DNA from: an uncultured Blautia sp.
GTDB lineage: Bacteria; Bacillota; Clostridia; Lachnospirales; Lachnospiraceae
NCBI GenBank assembly: GCA_937900135.1
Contig: CALCDJ010000042.1
Span: 1-29,573 of the forward strand
DNA length: 29,573 nt
Direction: 5' to 3'
Positions 14,561 to 22,657 of this stretch are shown piece after piece. The notes under the pieces were generated by a model. That model was given only the letters and a program-made list of their open reading frames with translations. It was not told where the DNA came from and made no database searches. Position numbers and translations under genes: made by a program. Within the stretch, counting starts at the first letter, position 1. Each line of letters opens with the position of its first letter.

Positions 14561-14605
14561 TAGAAGAAAAGTATTCTAAAAGTTTTTGTTTTGTATGAAA
14601 ATGAA

Positions 14606-14634
14606 TTGCCTCTGAGAACAAAATGTGCTAACCT
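14606..14634 (+). promoter_or_regulatory. Possible promoter of the small ORF
   Basis: TTGCCT (14606-14611) and TAACCT (14629-14634) are 17 bp apart, with TG just before the -10 box. An AGAACA/TGTTCT inverted repeat (14615-14620, 14634-14639) overlaps it. The boxes match consensus only partly. Confidence 0.4.
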
Positions 14635-14661
14635 GTTCTGTAAGGAATAGGAGGCTTACAG

Positions 14662-14847
14662 ATGAGTTCCGTAATCGAAAAACTTTTGGAGTTATCCGGA
14701 AGAATGGAGAACAGTCGTTTTATTGCAGTTCGTTTTCTTGGAAAAGGCGTTGGTTTTTTTCCTATTAGATACAGTACATGGCTGGAGCAAAGATTGTTTT
14801 GCGGGAAATGGGACCCGGCCAGAAAATATAAAAGAAAGAAAAAATAA
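14662..14847 (+). CDS. Small basic protein of unknown function
   Basis: The 61-codon ORF has a very good ribosome binding site (AGGAGG, 7 nt before the ATG) and a possible promoter. The product begins MSSVIEKLLELSGRMENSRF, continues with a short Gly/Phe-rich stretch and ends in a strongly basic tail (KYKRKKK). I do not recognise a family. The N-terminus faintly recalls the amphipathic start of PTS EIIC-type membrane proteins, so it could be a truncated remnant. There is no signal peptide and only one cysteine. Confidence 0.5.
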   Translation: MSSVIEKLLELSGRMENSRFIAVRFLGKGVGFFPIRYSTWLEQRLFCGKWDPARKYKRKKK

Positions 14848-14859
14848 TAAAAAAAGAAA

Positions 14860-14882
14860 GGGAGACGAAGTTTTCGTCTCCC
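14860..14882 (-). terminator. Terminator for the CYTH gene, possibly bidirectional
   Basis: GGGAGACGAA (14860-14869) pairs with TTCGTCTCCC (14873-14882) around a 3-nt loop. Read on the minus strand it is followed by TTTCTTTTTTT, so it mainly ends transcripts of the CYTH gene. It also lies 12 nt after the small plus-strand ORF and may serve it. Confidence 0.8.
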
Positions 14883-14918
14883 TATAAGAAGGGCATTTCT
14901 GCGAAAAAAGACTGACTT

Positions 14919-15383
14919 TCAGTCATTTTCAGGAATGCCCTTACTTAATGTGCTGTTGTGATAACGGGAAGAGTAGGTTACCTCTTCACCGAACCAGGAT
15001 GGGGGCTGGTAGGCAAGGGCTGCCTCTTCACTTTCAAATTCCACTTCTGCCAGTGTAAGTTCCTGATAAGGCGCTTCAAAAAGATCCAGTTCAATGACAA
15101 GACCTTCTTTTTCCGGAAGGAGATACCGGGTTTTGGAGAGGACAATACCGTCAGCCTTTTCCTTCAGATGATTATAGGCATCCTGATTTAGAGGCAGGTT
15201 GTATTCTTCTCGTGCAAGAAGTCCTTTGGACTTATAAGTAAGGAAATATTCCTGATCCTGTCTGCGGATACGTACTACAGGCTCAGTACAGAGATAGCCT
15301 TGTTCTATATGGCGGCAGGGATAGGAAGCCAGTTCAAAGGGCAATTGGCTGCGGTCAACCAAAAATTTACGTTCAATTTCCAT
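14919..15383 (-). CDS. CYTH domain protein (triphosphate tunnel metalloenzyme)
   Basis: The 154-residue protein starts with the CYTH signature MEIERKFLV, in which E2, E4 and K6 form the ExExK metal-triphosphate site. Basic and acidic residues expected to line the tunnel follow (VVRIRRQDQEYFLTYKSKG, then VIELDLFEA and LAEVEFESEEAA). The family hydrolyses inorganic triphosphate or related compounds, and some members make cyclic AMP. Length is right for bacterial stand-alone CYTH proteins. GGAGG lies about 8 nt upstream of the ATG. It is transcribed alone, divergently from the DJ-1-like gene. Confidence 0.92.
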   Translation of the reverse strand: MEIERKFLVDRSQLPFELASYPCRHIEQGYLCTEPVVRIRRQDQEYFLTYKSKGLLAREEYNLPLNQDAYNHLKEKADGIVLSKTRYLLPEKEGLVIELDLFEAPYQELTLAEVEFESEEAALAYQPPSWFGEEVTYSSRYHNSTLSKGIPEND

Positions 15384-15431
15384 TATGAGATTCCTCCGTT
15401 TGGTGTGATGAGTTCCATGACATCATACAAA

Positions 15432-15460
15432 ACTGTATCATAAAGGATATGCGGCGTCAA
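15432..15460 (-). promoter_or_regulatory. Promoter of the CYTH gene
   Basis: On the minus strand TTGACG (15460-15455), a 17-bp spacer and TACAGT (15437-15432) stand about 50 nt before the start codon. Confidence 0.55.
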
Positions 15461-15507
15461 TTCCATGGAGAAATCAAAGAAAAACGTGAAAAATCCTGCG
15501 GTAACAG

Positions 15508-15536
15508 TTGAAAGATAAAAAGGAATCATTTATACT
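15508..15536 (+). promoter_or_regulatory. Promoter of the DJ-1/PfpI gene
   Basis: TTGAAA (15508-15513) and TATACT (15531-15536) are 17 bp apart and 33 nt before the start codon. Confidence 0.7.
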
Positions 15537-15568
15537 TATTCAAGAATAAAAGAAGAGGAGGATTTTCC

Positions 15569-16126
15569 ATGGGAAAAGTATATGTATTCCTGGCAGATGG
15601 ATTTGAAGATATTGAAGGTTTGACAGTGGTAGATCTGATGCGTCGTGCAGAAATTGATACAGTAACGGTCTCCATAAAAGACACAAGGGAAGTGACCACC
15701 TCTCATGGGATTTCCCTTTTGACAGATCAATGTTTCTCAGAGACAGACTTTTCAGATGCAGAGCTTCTGGTGCTGCCTGGCGGCATGCCGGGAACCCGTT
15801 ATCTGGATGGGTATGAACCCCTGACGAAACTTCTGGAGCAGTTTTATGAGAAGCAGGGCAAGATTGCAGCGATCTGTGCAGCTCCCAGTGTATTTGCCAG
15901 ACTGGGCTTTTTGAAAGGAAGAAAGGCGACTTCATATCCTTCTTTTATGGAGTGTCTGAAGGAAGCCGGTGGGGAAGTTGTTACAGAATCTGTTGTCACA
16001 GACGGAAATGTGACCACCAGCCGCGGTCTTGGAACAGCTATTGATTTTGCCCTTTCTCTGATCCGACAGCTTCGGGGAGGGGAAAAAGCATCCGAAATAG
16101 CAGAATCCATTGTGTACAGGGAATAA
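15569..16126 (+). CDS. DJ-1/PfpI family protein
   Basis: The 185-residue protein has the DJ-1 layout. GFEDIE at 11-16 carries the conserved Glu (E16). LPGG at 69-72 is the oxyanion region. AICAAPS at 101-107 contains the nucleophile-elbow Cys103. DJ-1-like proteins act as glyoxalases, deglycases or redox-stress chaperones; which applies here is unknown. Its length and the Cys103-centred elbow point to the DJ-1/YajL side rather than to intracellular proteases, whose His follows the Cys directly. GAGGAGG precedes the ATG. It is transcribed from its own promoter, divergent from the CYTH gene. Confidence 0.92.
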   Translation: MGKVYVFLADGFEDIEGLTVVDLMRRAEIDTVTVSIKDTREVTTSHGISLLTDQCFSETDFSDAELLVLPGGMPGTRYLDGYEPLTKLLEQFYEKQGKIAAICAAPSVFARLGFLKGRKATSYPSFMECLKEAGGEVVTESVVTDGNVTTSRGLGTAIDFALSLIRQLRGGEKASEIAESIVYRE

Positions 16127-16151
16127 AAACCAGTAAAAACAGGGGATTTCA

Positions 16152-16178
16152 GCTGAAAAAACACTGGCGTTTTTCAGA
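16152..16178 (+). terminator. Weak AT-rich hairpin after the DJ-1/PfpI gene
   Basis: CTGAAAAA and TTTTTCAG can pair around a 9-to-11-nt loop. The stem is AT-rich and no long T-run follows, so termination would be partial. Confidence 0.4.
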
Positions 16179-16179
16179 G

Positions 16180-16328
16180 TCTTGTGCTATACTATCAAAA
16201 TGACTGTAAATATATCATATCTCCGGATCGGAGAGCAGTTCCCGGGACGCGGGACAACATAAAGCCAAAAATCAGATCCACAGTAAGGAGTATAGAATAT
16301 TAACCTATATTAAGGAGGAACACGAAAC
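16180..16328 (+). promoter_or_regulatory. Promoter and leader region of tig
   Basis: An extended -10 element, TGCTATACT with TATACT at 16188-16193, is the best promoter; its -35 region is poor. The leader of about 130 nt contains TCTCCG-GAT-CGGAGA (16220-16234) and a TCCCG/CGGGA pair just after it. AAGGAGG sits before the tig start. No CIRCE or CtsR-box pattern is visible. Confidence 0.5.
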
Positions 16329-17615
16329 ATGAGTTTACAGGTGGAGAAATTGGAAAAAAACATGGCAAAACTGACAATTGAAGTTTCTGCCGAAGATTTA
16401 GAGAAGGCTATGCAGAACGCATACCAGAAAGCGAAAGGAAGAATTTCCATTCCTGGATTCCGTAAAGGAAAAGCTCCAAGAAAAATGATCGAGCAGATGT
16501 ATGGAAAAGGAATTTTCCTGGAAGACGCAGCGAACGCTCTGATTCCTGAGCACTACAGCAAAGCACTTGCTGAGTGTGAACTGGAAATCGTTTCCCAGCC
16601 GGAAATCGACGTAACACAGTTAGAGCCTGGCAAAGCATTCATCTTCACAGCAGAAGTAGCTGTAAAACCGGAAGTAACTCTGGGCGAATATAAAGGCGTA
16701 GAAGTTCCGAAGGCAGAAGTAGAAGTGACAGAAGAAGAATTAGAGGCAGAGCTGAAGAAAGAGCAGGAGAAAAACTCCAGAACAATCACAGTAGAAGATC
16801 GTGCTGCACAGAACGGTGATATTGTGACCATCGACTTTGAAGGCTTTGTAGATGAAGTTGCATTTGACGGTGGAAAAGGAACAGAATATCCGCTGACACT
16901 GGGCTCCAACACCTTTATCCCTGGATTTGAAGATCAGCTGGTAGGGGCAAAAACCGGAGATCATGTAGAAGTAAACGTTACTTTCCCAGAAGAATATCAG
17001 GCACCGGATCTGGCTGGAAAAGCAGCAGTATTCAAATGTGATGTGAAGAAAATCGAAGCAAAAGAACTTCCAGAACTGGATGATGATTTTGCACAGGATG
17101 TTTCTGAATTTGATACACTGGCAGAATACAAAGAGAGCCTGAAGAAAAACCTTGCAGAGAAAAAAGAAAACGATGCACTTCGCGCAAAAGAAGATGCAGC
17201 TGTTGATAAAGTAATCGAGAATGCACAGATGGAAATTCCTGAGGCTATGATTCAGACACAGACACGTCAGATGGCAGAAGACTTCAGCAGAAGAATGCAG
17301 TCCCAGGGCTTATCCATGGAGCAGTACTTCCAGTTCACAGGCTTAACCGCTGAAAAAATGATGGAAGATATGAAACCGCAGGCTCTGAAGAGAATTCAGA
17401 CAAGACTGGTTCTGGAAAAAGTTGCAGAGGTTGAGAATATCCAGCCAAGCGAAGAAGAAGTAAACGAAGAAATCTCCAAGATGGCTGAAATGTACAAGAT
17501 GGAAGCTGATAAGTTAAAAGAACTTCTTGGAGAACGTGAATTAGAGCAGATGAAGAAAGATATGGCTGTTCAGAAAGCAGTAACTCTTCTTGCTGAAAAC
17601 GCAAAAGAGGTTTAA
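16329..17615 (+). CDS. tig: Trigger factor, ribosome-associated chaperone
   Basis: Trigger factor binds the ribosomal exit tunnel and shields nascent chains, and it has peptidyl-prolyl isomerase activity. The 428-residue length is typical. The ribosome-docking signature GFRKGKAP is at residues 43-50. The FKBP-type isomerase domain spans about 155-245 (GDIVTIDFEGFVDEVAFDGGKG, FIPGFEDQLVGAKTGD). The rest is the helical C-terminal cradle. It is first in the protein quality-control cluster, 73 nt before clpP, as in many Firmicutes. Confidence 0.98.
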   Translation: MSLQVEKLEKNMAKLTIEVSAEDLEKAMQNAYQKAKGRISIPGFRKGKAPRKMIEQMYGKGIFLEDAANALIPEHYSKALAECELEIVSQPEIDVTQLEPGKAFIFTAEVAVKPEVTLGEYKGVEVPKAEVEVTEEELEAELKKEQEKNSRTITVEDRAAQNGDIVTIDFEGFVDEVAFDGGKGTEYPLTLGSNTFIPGFEDQLVGAKTGDHVEVNVTFPEEYQAPDLAGKAAVFKCDVKKIEAKELPELDDDFAQDVSEFDTLAEYKESLKKNLAEKKENDALRAKEDAAVDKVIENAQMEIPEAMIQTQTRQMAEDFSRRMQSQGLSMEQYFQFTGLTAEKMMEDMKPQALKRIQTRLVLEKVAEVENIQPSEEEVNEEISKMAEMYKMEADKLKELLGERELEQMKKDMAVQKAVTLLAENAKEV

Positions 17616-17660
17616 TTGAGGTTTTGAAACCCCAAATTTCATGAGAACGGACATATAAGA

Positions 17661-17675
17661 GCGCATATGGTGCGC
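17661..17675 (+). promoter_or_regulatory. Small hairpin just before the clpP ribosome binding site
   Basis: GCGCA (17661-17665) and TGCGC (17671-17675) form a short stem immediately upstream of AGGAGG. It could modulate clpP translation or be incidental. Confidence 0.35.
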
Positions 17676-17688
17676 ACAGGAGGTAAAT

Positions 17689-18270
17689 ATGAGTTTGGTA
17701 CCTTATGTCATTGAACAGACAAGCAGAGGGGAAAGAAGCTACGACATTTATTCCAGACTTCTGAAAGACAGAATTATTTTCCTGGGAGAAGAGGTAAACG
17801 ATGTAAGCGCAAGCCTGATCGTAGCACAGCTCCTGTTTCTGGAAGCAGAGGATCCCGGCAAGGACATCCAGCTGTATATCAACAGCCCGGGAGGTTCTGT
17901 AACAGCCGGTATGGCGATTTACGATACAATGCAGTATATTAAATGTGATGTTTCTACCATTTGTCTTGGAATGGCAGCCAGCATGGGCGCATTCCTCCTG
18001 GCAGGCGGTGCGAAGGGCAAGAGATTTGCTCTGCCCCACTCTACCATTATGATTCATCAGCCTTCCGGCGGTGCGCAGGGACAGGCAACAGAGATTCAGA
18101 TTGTGGCAGATCATATCGCACAGACAAAGAGAACTTTAAATGAAATACTTGCAGAAAACACTGGTCAGCCTATTGAGGTTGTGGAACGGGATACCGACCG
18201 TGACAACTATATGACAGCAGAAGAGGCCAAGGCATACGGACTGATCGACGGTGTTGTCATGCATAAATAA
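17689..18270 (+). CDS. clpP: ATP-dependent Clp protease proteolytic subunit
   Basis: ClpP is the serine peptidase chamber that degrades proteins unfolded by ClpX or other Clp ATPases. The 193-residue sequence has the full triad: S98 in GMAASMGAF, H123 in STIMIHQPSGG, and D172 in ERDTDRDNYM. The N-terminal gate region (LVPYVIEQTSRGERSYDIYSRLL) and INSPGG at 65-70 are standard. AGGAGGT stands before the ATG. It is followed by clpX after a 92-nt gap containing two hairpins, so both subunits are made from neighbouring or shared transcripts. Confidence 0.99.
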   Translation: MSLVPYVIEQTSRGERSYDIYSRLLKDRIIFLGEEVNDVSASLIVAQLLFLEAEDPGKDIQLYINSPGGSVTAGMAIYDTMQYIKCDVSTICLGMAASMGAFLLAGGAKGKRFALPHSTIMIHQPSGGAQGQATEIQIVADHIAQTKRTLNEILAENTGQPIEVVERDTDRDNYMTAEEAKAYGLIDGVVMHK

Positions 18271-18280
18271 TCCAAAAGAA

Positions 18281-18338
18281 AAGACTCCTGTAGGTGCAGG
18301 AGTCTTATCTTGATTAATAGGAGACTGTAAAAACAGTC
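18281..18338 (+). terminator. Two hairpins in the clpP-clpX gap
   Basis: A perfect 10-bp stem (AAGACTCCTG at 18281-18290 with 18297-18306, 6-nt loop) is followed by ATCTTGATT rather than a long T-run. A second stem, GACTGT/ACAGTC at 18323-18338, lies before the clpX ribosome binding site. They may give partial termination or set the ClpP to ClpX ratio. Confidence 0.55.
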
Positions 18339-18362
18339 ATCAGAAAGGAAAGTAGAATACTC

Positions 18363-19676
18363 ATGGCAGAAAAAAGAGAACCGAAAATCAGATGTTCGTT
18401 TTGTCGCAAAACAGAAGATCAGGTGCGCAAACTGATCGCGGGACCAGATGGCGCATTTATTTGTGATGAGTGTATTGGGATCTGTGCAGAGATCATGGAA
18501 GAAGAACTGGCCATGTTTGAGCAGAATGACACCGTAGATTCTGATATCAATCTTCTGAAACCGGAAGAGATCCATGCCATTCTGGATGACTATGTCATTG
18601 GACAGGATGCAGCCAAGAAGGCTCTTTCCGTAGCGGTATACAATCATTATAAAAGAGTAACCGCAGCCAAGAATCTGGATGTGGAGCTTCAGAAGAGTAA
18701 TATTCTCATGCTGGGTCCCACAGGCTCTGGTAAAACACTTCTGGCACAGACTCTTGCCAGAATGCTGAATGTGCCTTTTGCCATTGCAGATGCCACCACA
18801 CTGACAGAGGCTGGCTATGTAGGAGAAGACGTAGAAAACATTCTTCTTAAAATTATTCAGGCAGCAGATTATGACATTGAGCGGGCGCAGTATGGCATTA
18901 TTTATATTGACGAGATTGATAAGATCACAAGAAAATCTGAGAATGCATCCATTACCCGTGATGTCTCCGGAGAGGGTGTGCAGCAGGCGCTTCTGAAAAT
19001 TCTGGAAGGAACTGTTGCCAGTGTACCGCCTCAGGGTGGCAGGAAGCATCCCCATCAGGAATTTATCCAGATTGATACCACCAACATTCTGTTTATCTGT
19101 GGCGGAGCTTTTGAGGGAATTGACAAGATCATTGAATCCCGAAAGGATACAAAAGCCATTGGTTTTGGTGCAGATGTATCTGAGAAAAAGGAATACAATG
19201 TGGGAGAAGTGCTGAAAGAGGTTATGCCGGAAGACTTTATTAAATTTGGTCTGATTCCGGAGTTTATTGGCCGTGTGCCGGTTGTAGTAACACTGGATGC
19301 CCTGGATGAGTCTGCGTTGATTCGTATTCTGAGAGAGCCTAAGAACTCTCTGACCAAACAATATCATAAATTATTTGAACTGGACGGAGTGGAACTGGAT
19401 TTCCAGGAGGAAGCTCTGGAGGTTGTGGCAAGAAAATCTCTGGAACGCAAAACAGGAGCCAGAGGACTGCGTGCCATCATGGAAAATTCCCTGATGGATC
19501 TGATGTATCGGACACCTTCGGACAATACCATCCGTAAGTGTGTAATCACCAAGGAAGTGGTGGAAGGAACCGGAGAACCGGAGATTATCTACGGAGAACC
19601 GGAAGCGCCTGCCGTACCGGCAGCGGGAAGAAGAAGCTCCAGGTCCAGAAAAAAAGGAAAGCCGGAAACGGCCTGA
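18363..19676 (+). CDS. clpX: ATP-dependent Clp protease ATP-binding subunit ClpX
   Basis: ClpX is the AAA+ unfoldase that feeds substrates to ClpP. The 437-residue protein has an N-terminal zinc-binding domain with C11, C14, C34 and C37. Walker A is GPTGSGKT at 118-125 and Walker B is IIYIDEID at 179-186. The RKH pore loop lies in PQGGRKHPHQEF and the ClpP-docking IGF loop in KAIGFGAD. The C-terminal tail is Arg/Lys/Pro-rich. AAAGGAAAG lies before the ATG. lon starts 18 nt after its stop, so the two are co-transcribed. Confidence 0.99.
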   Translation: MAEKREPKIRCSFCRKTEDQVRKLIAGPDGAFICDECIGICAEIMEEELAMFEQNDTVDSDINLLKPEEIHAILDDYVIGQDAAKKALSVAVYNHYKRVTAAKNLDVELQKSNILMLGPTGSGKTLLAQTLARMLNVPFAIADATTLTEAGYVGEDVENILLKIIQAADYDIERAQYGIIYIDEIDKITRKSENASITRDVSGEGVQQALLKILEGTVASVPPQGGRKHPHQEFIQIDTTNILFICGGAFEGIDKIIESRKDTKAIGFGADVSEKKEYNVGEVLKEVMPEDFIKFGLIPEFIGRVPVVVTLDALDESALIRILREPKNSLTKQYHKLFELDGVELDFQEEALEVVARKSLERKTGARGLRAIMENSLMDLMYRTPSDNTIRKCVITKEVVEGTGEPEIIYGEPEAPAVPAAGRRSSRSRKKGKPETA

Positions 19677-19694
19677 GGAAGGGACTGAAGAGAA

Positions 19695-22013
19695 ATGAAC
19701 CATCCGACAAGTGTACTTCCGGTCATTGCACTTCGTGGAACCACCATTCTTCCGGATATGATCGTTCACTTTGACGTAAGTAGGGAACGATCTGTCCGGG
19801 CGATTGAGGCGGCCATGCTCAATGACCAGAAGATTTTTCTGATCACCCAGAAGGATCCGGAAGTGGAAAATCCGGGGCTTTTGGATCTGTATCAGATTGG
19901 AACCATTGCTTATATCAAACAGGTGGTGAAGCTGCCTCAGGATCTTTTGCGTATCCTGGTGGAGGGAACCGAACGGGCAGAGCTTTTGAGTCTGGAACAG
20001 GAATTTCCCTACTTGAAGGGAGAGGTTTCCAGACTGGAACAGGGAGATGGGGAGCATTTATCTCCTGCAGTCACAGAAGCCATGCACCGCAGCATTCGGG
20101 AACTGTTTCACCGTTATTGCATGGAATATGGAAAAGTAAGTAAGGAACTGGTAAATCAGATTCTGAACATTGAGAATGTGGAAGAACTGATTCCTCAGAT
20201 TGCAGTGAACATCTCTTTGTCTTATCAGGATAAACAGAAGTTTCTGGAAGCAGTGACACTGGAGGAACAGTATGAAGTTCTCGGTTCCATTTTAAGCAAT
20301 GAGATCGAAGTGATCCAGATTGGAAAGGATCTCCAGAAAAAATTAAAGGTTCGCATCGATAAAAACCAGAGAGAATATATTTTACGGGAACAGTTAAAAC
20401 TGATCAGAGAAGAACTGGGAGAAGACAACACCACAGATCAGGTAGAGGAATTCCGCAAACGTCTGGAAGGGCTTCAGGCGAATAAAGAGGTCAAAGAAAA
20501 GATCAGCAAAGAAATCGATCGTTTCAAAGCCATGAACAGCAATGCTTCAGAGAGCAGTATGCTGGGAACCTACATCGAGACTGTTTTAAGTCTCCCATGG
20601 AATAAGCGCTCTAAGGACTCTGAGGATCTGAAGAGAGCATGGAATATCCTGGAAGAAGGCCATTATGGCCTGAAGGATGTGAAGGAACGCATCATGGAAT
20701 TTCTGGCAGTGAGAAACCTGACACATAAGGGAAAAAGCCCGATTCTTTGTCTGGTGGGGCCTCCGGGAACCGGAAAGACTTCCATTGCAAAATCAGTAGC
20801 AGAAGCGCTGAACAAAAAATATGTCCGAATCTGTCTGGGAGGAGTCCGGGATGAAGCAGAGATCCGTGGACACAGAAAGACTTATGTGGGAGCGATGCCG
20901 GGAAGAATCACAGTTGCTTTGCAGCAGGCAGGGGTGAACAATCCGCTGATGCTTCTGGATGAGATTGATAAGACCAGCAGCGATTACAAAGGGGACACTT
21001 CCTCAGCCCTTCTTGAAGTGCTGGATCCGGAACAGAATAATAAATTTAATGACCATTATGTGGAAATGCCCCAGGATCTTTCTGAGGTGCTGTTTATTGC
21101 AACGGCAAATGATGCCCAGGAAATTCCAAGACCTCTTCTTGACCGTATGGAGATGATTGAAATTTCCGGTTATACAGAGAATGAGAAAGAGCACATTGCA
21201 AAGGAACATCTGATTCCCAAGCAGATGGAAATCAACGGCCTTCCCAAGGGCAGTCTTACCATTCAGAGCGGGGCTCTTTTGAACATTATCAATCTGTATA
21301 CCAAAGAGGCCGGAGTGCGAAATCTGGAAAGAAAAATCGGTCAGATCTGCCGGAAAACAGCCAGGGAGATCATGGAAAATGGCAAGGAAAAAATTGTAGT
21401 AACCAGCAGAAATCTTTCTAAATATCTGGGAAAAGAACGCTACAGTTATATGATGGCCAATGCCAGAGACGAGGTTGGTATTGCAAGAGGACTTGCCTGG
21501 ACACAGGTGGGCGGTGATACGTTGCAGATTGAAGTGAATGTCATGCCAGGAAAGGGTGAGCTGATGCTTACAGGCCAGCTGGGAGATGTTATGAAGGAGT
21601 CTGCACAGGCAGGCATTACCTATATTCGTTCTGTAGCAGAAGAGTATGGAATTTCTCCGGAATTTTTCCAGGAGCATGATCTTCATGTACATATTCCGGA
21701 AGGCGCAGTTCCCAAGGATGGACCGTCTGCAGGAATTACTATGGCAACGGCCATGCTTTCTGCTGTGACAAAAAAAGAAGTTCGTGCAGATCTGGCCATG
21801 ACAGGAGAGATTACCCTTCGAGGAAGAGTTCTTCCTATCGGGGGACTGAAAGAAAAACTTCTTGCAGCCAAATATGCAAGGATTAAGGAAGTTCTTGTTC
21901 CGGTTCAGAATAAACCGGATGTGGAAGAAATGGAGAAAGAGATCACACGTGGACTGACGATCTCTTTTGTGGAAACAATGAGTGAGGTGCTTGAGAAGGC
22001 ACTGAGAAAATAG
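19695..22013 (+). CDS. lon: ATP-dependent protease La (LonA)
   Basis: Lon degrades misfolded and short-lived regulatory proteins in the cytosol. The 772-residue protein has the LonA layout: N-terminal substrate domain (LPVIALRGTTILPDMIVHFDV), AAA+ module with Walker A GPPGTGKT at 355-362 and Walker B LLDEID at 420-425, and a C-terminal protease domain. The catalytic Ser678 lies in PKDGPSAG and Lys721 in GGLKEKLLAAKYA. The ribosome binding site is weaker than its neighbours' (AAGAGA close to the ATG), consistent with coupling to clpX. Its TAG stop overlaps the GTG of an extended ysxC frame. Confidence 0.99.
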   Translation: MNHPTSVLPVIALRGTTILPDMIVHFDVSRERSVRAIEAAMLNDQKIFLITQKDPEVENPGLLDLYQIGTIAYIKQVVKLPQDLLRILVEGTERAELLSLEQEFPYLKGEVSRLEQGDGEHLSPAVTEAMHRSIRELFHRYCMEYGKVSKELVNQILNIENVEELIPQIAVNISLSYQDKQKFLEAVTLEEQYEVLGSILSNEIEVIQIGKDLQKKLKVRIDKNQREYILREQLKLIREELGEDNTTDQVEEFRKRLEGLQANKEVKEKISKEIDRFKAMNSNASESSMLGTYIETVLSLPWNKRSKDSEDLKRAWNILEEGHYGLKDVKERIMEFLAVRNLTHKGKSPILCLVGPPGTGKTSIAKSVAEALNKKYVRICLGGVRDEAEIRGHRKTYVGAMPGRITVALQQAGVNNPLMLLDEIDKTSSDYKGDTSSALLEVLDPEQNNKFNDHYVEMPQDLSEVLFIATANDAQEIPRPLLDRMEMIEISGYTENEKEHIAKEHLIPKQMEINGLPKGSLTIQSGALLNIINLYTKEAGVRNLERKIGQICRKTAREIMENGKEKIVVTSRNLSKYLGKERYSYMMANARDEVGIARGLAWTQVGGDTLQIEVNVMPGKGELMLTGQLGDVMKESAQAGITYIRSVAEEYGISPEFFQEHDLHVHIPEGAVPKDGPSAGITMATAMLSAVTKKEVRADLAMTGEITLRGRVLPIGGLKEKLLAAKYARIKEVLVPVQNKPDVEEMEKEITRGLTISFVETMSEVLEKALRK

Positions 22014-22024
22014 TGAGGAACTGC

Positions 22025-22642
22025 ATGGTTATCAAAAATGTATCATTGGAAATCGTCTGTGGGATCACCAGTAAAATCCCTGAAACAAACAGACCGGAGG
22101 TGGCTTTCGCCGGAAAATCCAACGTGGGAAAGTCCTCTCTGATCAATGGGCTGATGAACCGGAAGGCGCTGGCTCGTACCAGTGCTCAGCCGGGAAAAAC
22201 ACAGACAATTAATTTCTATAATATAAATGAAGAGATGTATCTGGTAGACCTTCCTGGGTACGGATACGCCAAAGTATCCCAGTCCGAAAAGGAAAAATGG
22301 GGAAAGATGATTGAGAAGTATCTGCATACATCCAAAGACTTAAAGGCAGTTTTTCTGTTGATTGATATTCGACACGAGCCATCTGCCAATGATAAGATGA
22401 TGTATGACTGGATTCTGCATAACGGATACGCACCGATTATCATTGCCACCAAGCTGGATAAGCTGAAAAGAAGCCAGGTGCAGAAACATGTAAAAATGAT
22501 TAAGGAAGGGCTGAAGCTTCGCCCGGGAACCAAAGTGATTCCTTATTCCGCAGAAACCAAACAGGGAAGAGAAGAAATCTGGGCACTGATTGACGATTTG
22601 ACCGGATTGGCTCCGGCAGATACCAAAGAGCCCCAAGCATAA
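22025..22642 (+). CDS. ysxC: Ribosome biogenesis GTP-binding protein YsxC/EngB
   Basis: This essential GTPase helps assemble the large ribosomal subunit. The 205-residue sequence has G1 GKSNVGKS at 30-37, the switch region RTSAQPGKTQTINFY, G3 DLPGYG at 75-80 and G4 TKLD at 142-145. The ATG at 22025, with GAGGA 5 nt upstream, is chosen over a GTG at 22013 that overlaps the lon stop. Either start gives normal length. The lon-ysxC pairing is conserved in Firmicutes. The ECF transporter genes follow 15 nt later. Confidence 0.97.
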   Translation: MVIKNVSLEIVCGITSKIPETNRPEVAFAGKSNVGKSSLINGLMNRKALARTSAQPGKTQTINFYNINEEMYLVDLPGYGYAKVSQSEKEKWGKMIEKYLHTSKDLKAVFLLIDIRHEPSANDKMMYDWILHNGYAPIIIATKLDKLKRSQVQKHVKMIKEGLKLRPGTKVIPYSAETKQGREEIWALIDDLTGLAPADTKEPQA

Positions 22643-22657
22643 AAAGGAAGCAAAACA

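Noticed and set aside
14615..14639. LexA-type SOS box (AGAACA and TGTTCT near the small ORF)
   Set aside because: The 13-nt spacing between arms does not fit the Gram-positive GAAC-N4-GTTC box.
16140..18362. CIRCE or CtsR operators controlling the tig-clp genes
   Set aside because: I looked for the CIRCE inverted repeat and the GGTCAAA heptad repeats in the upstream gaps and found neither.
18207..19367. 386-residue minus-strand frame across clpX
   Set aside because: It is a shadow of clpX, whose sequence is fully family-typical; the antisense product has no recognisable features or ribosome binding site.
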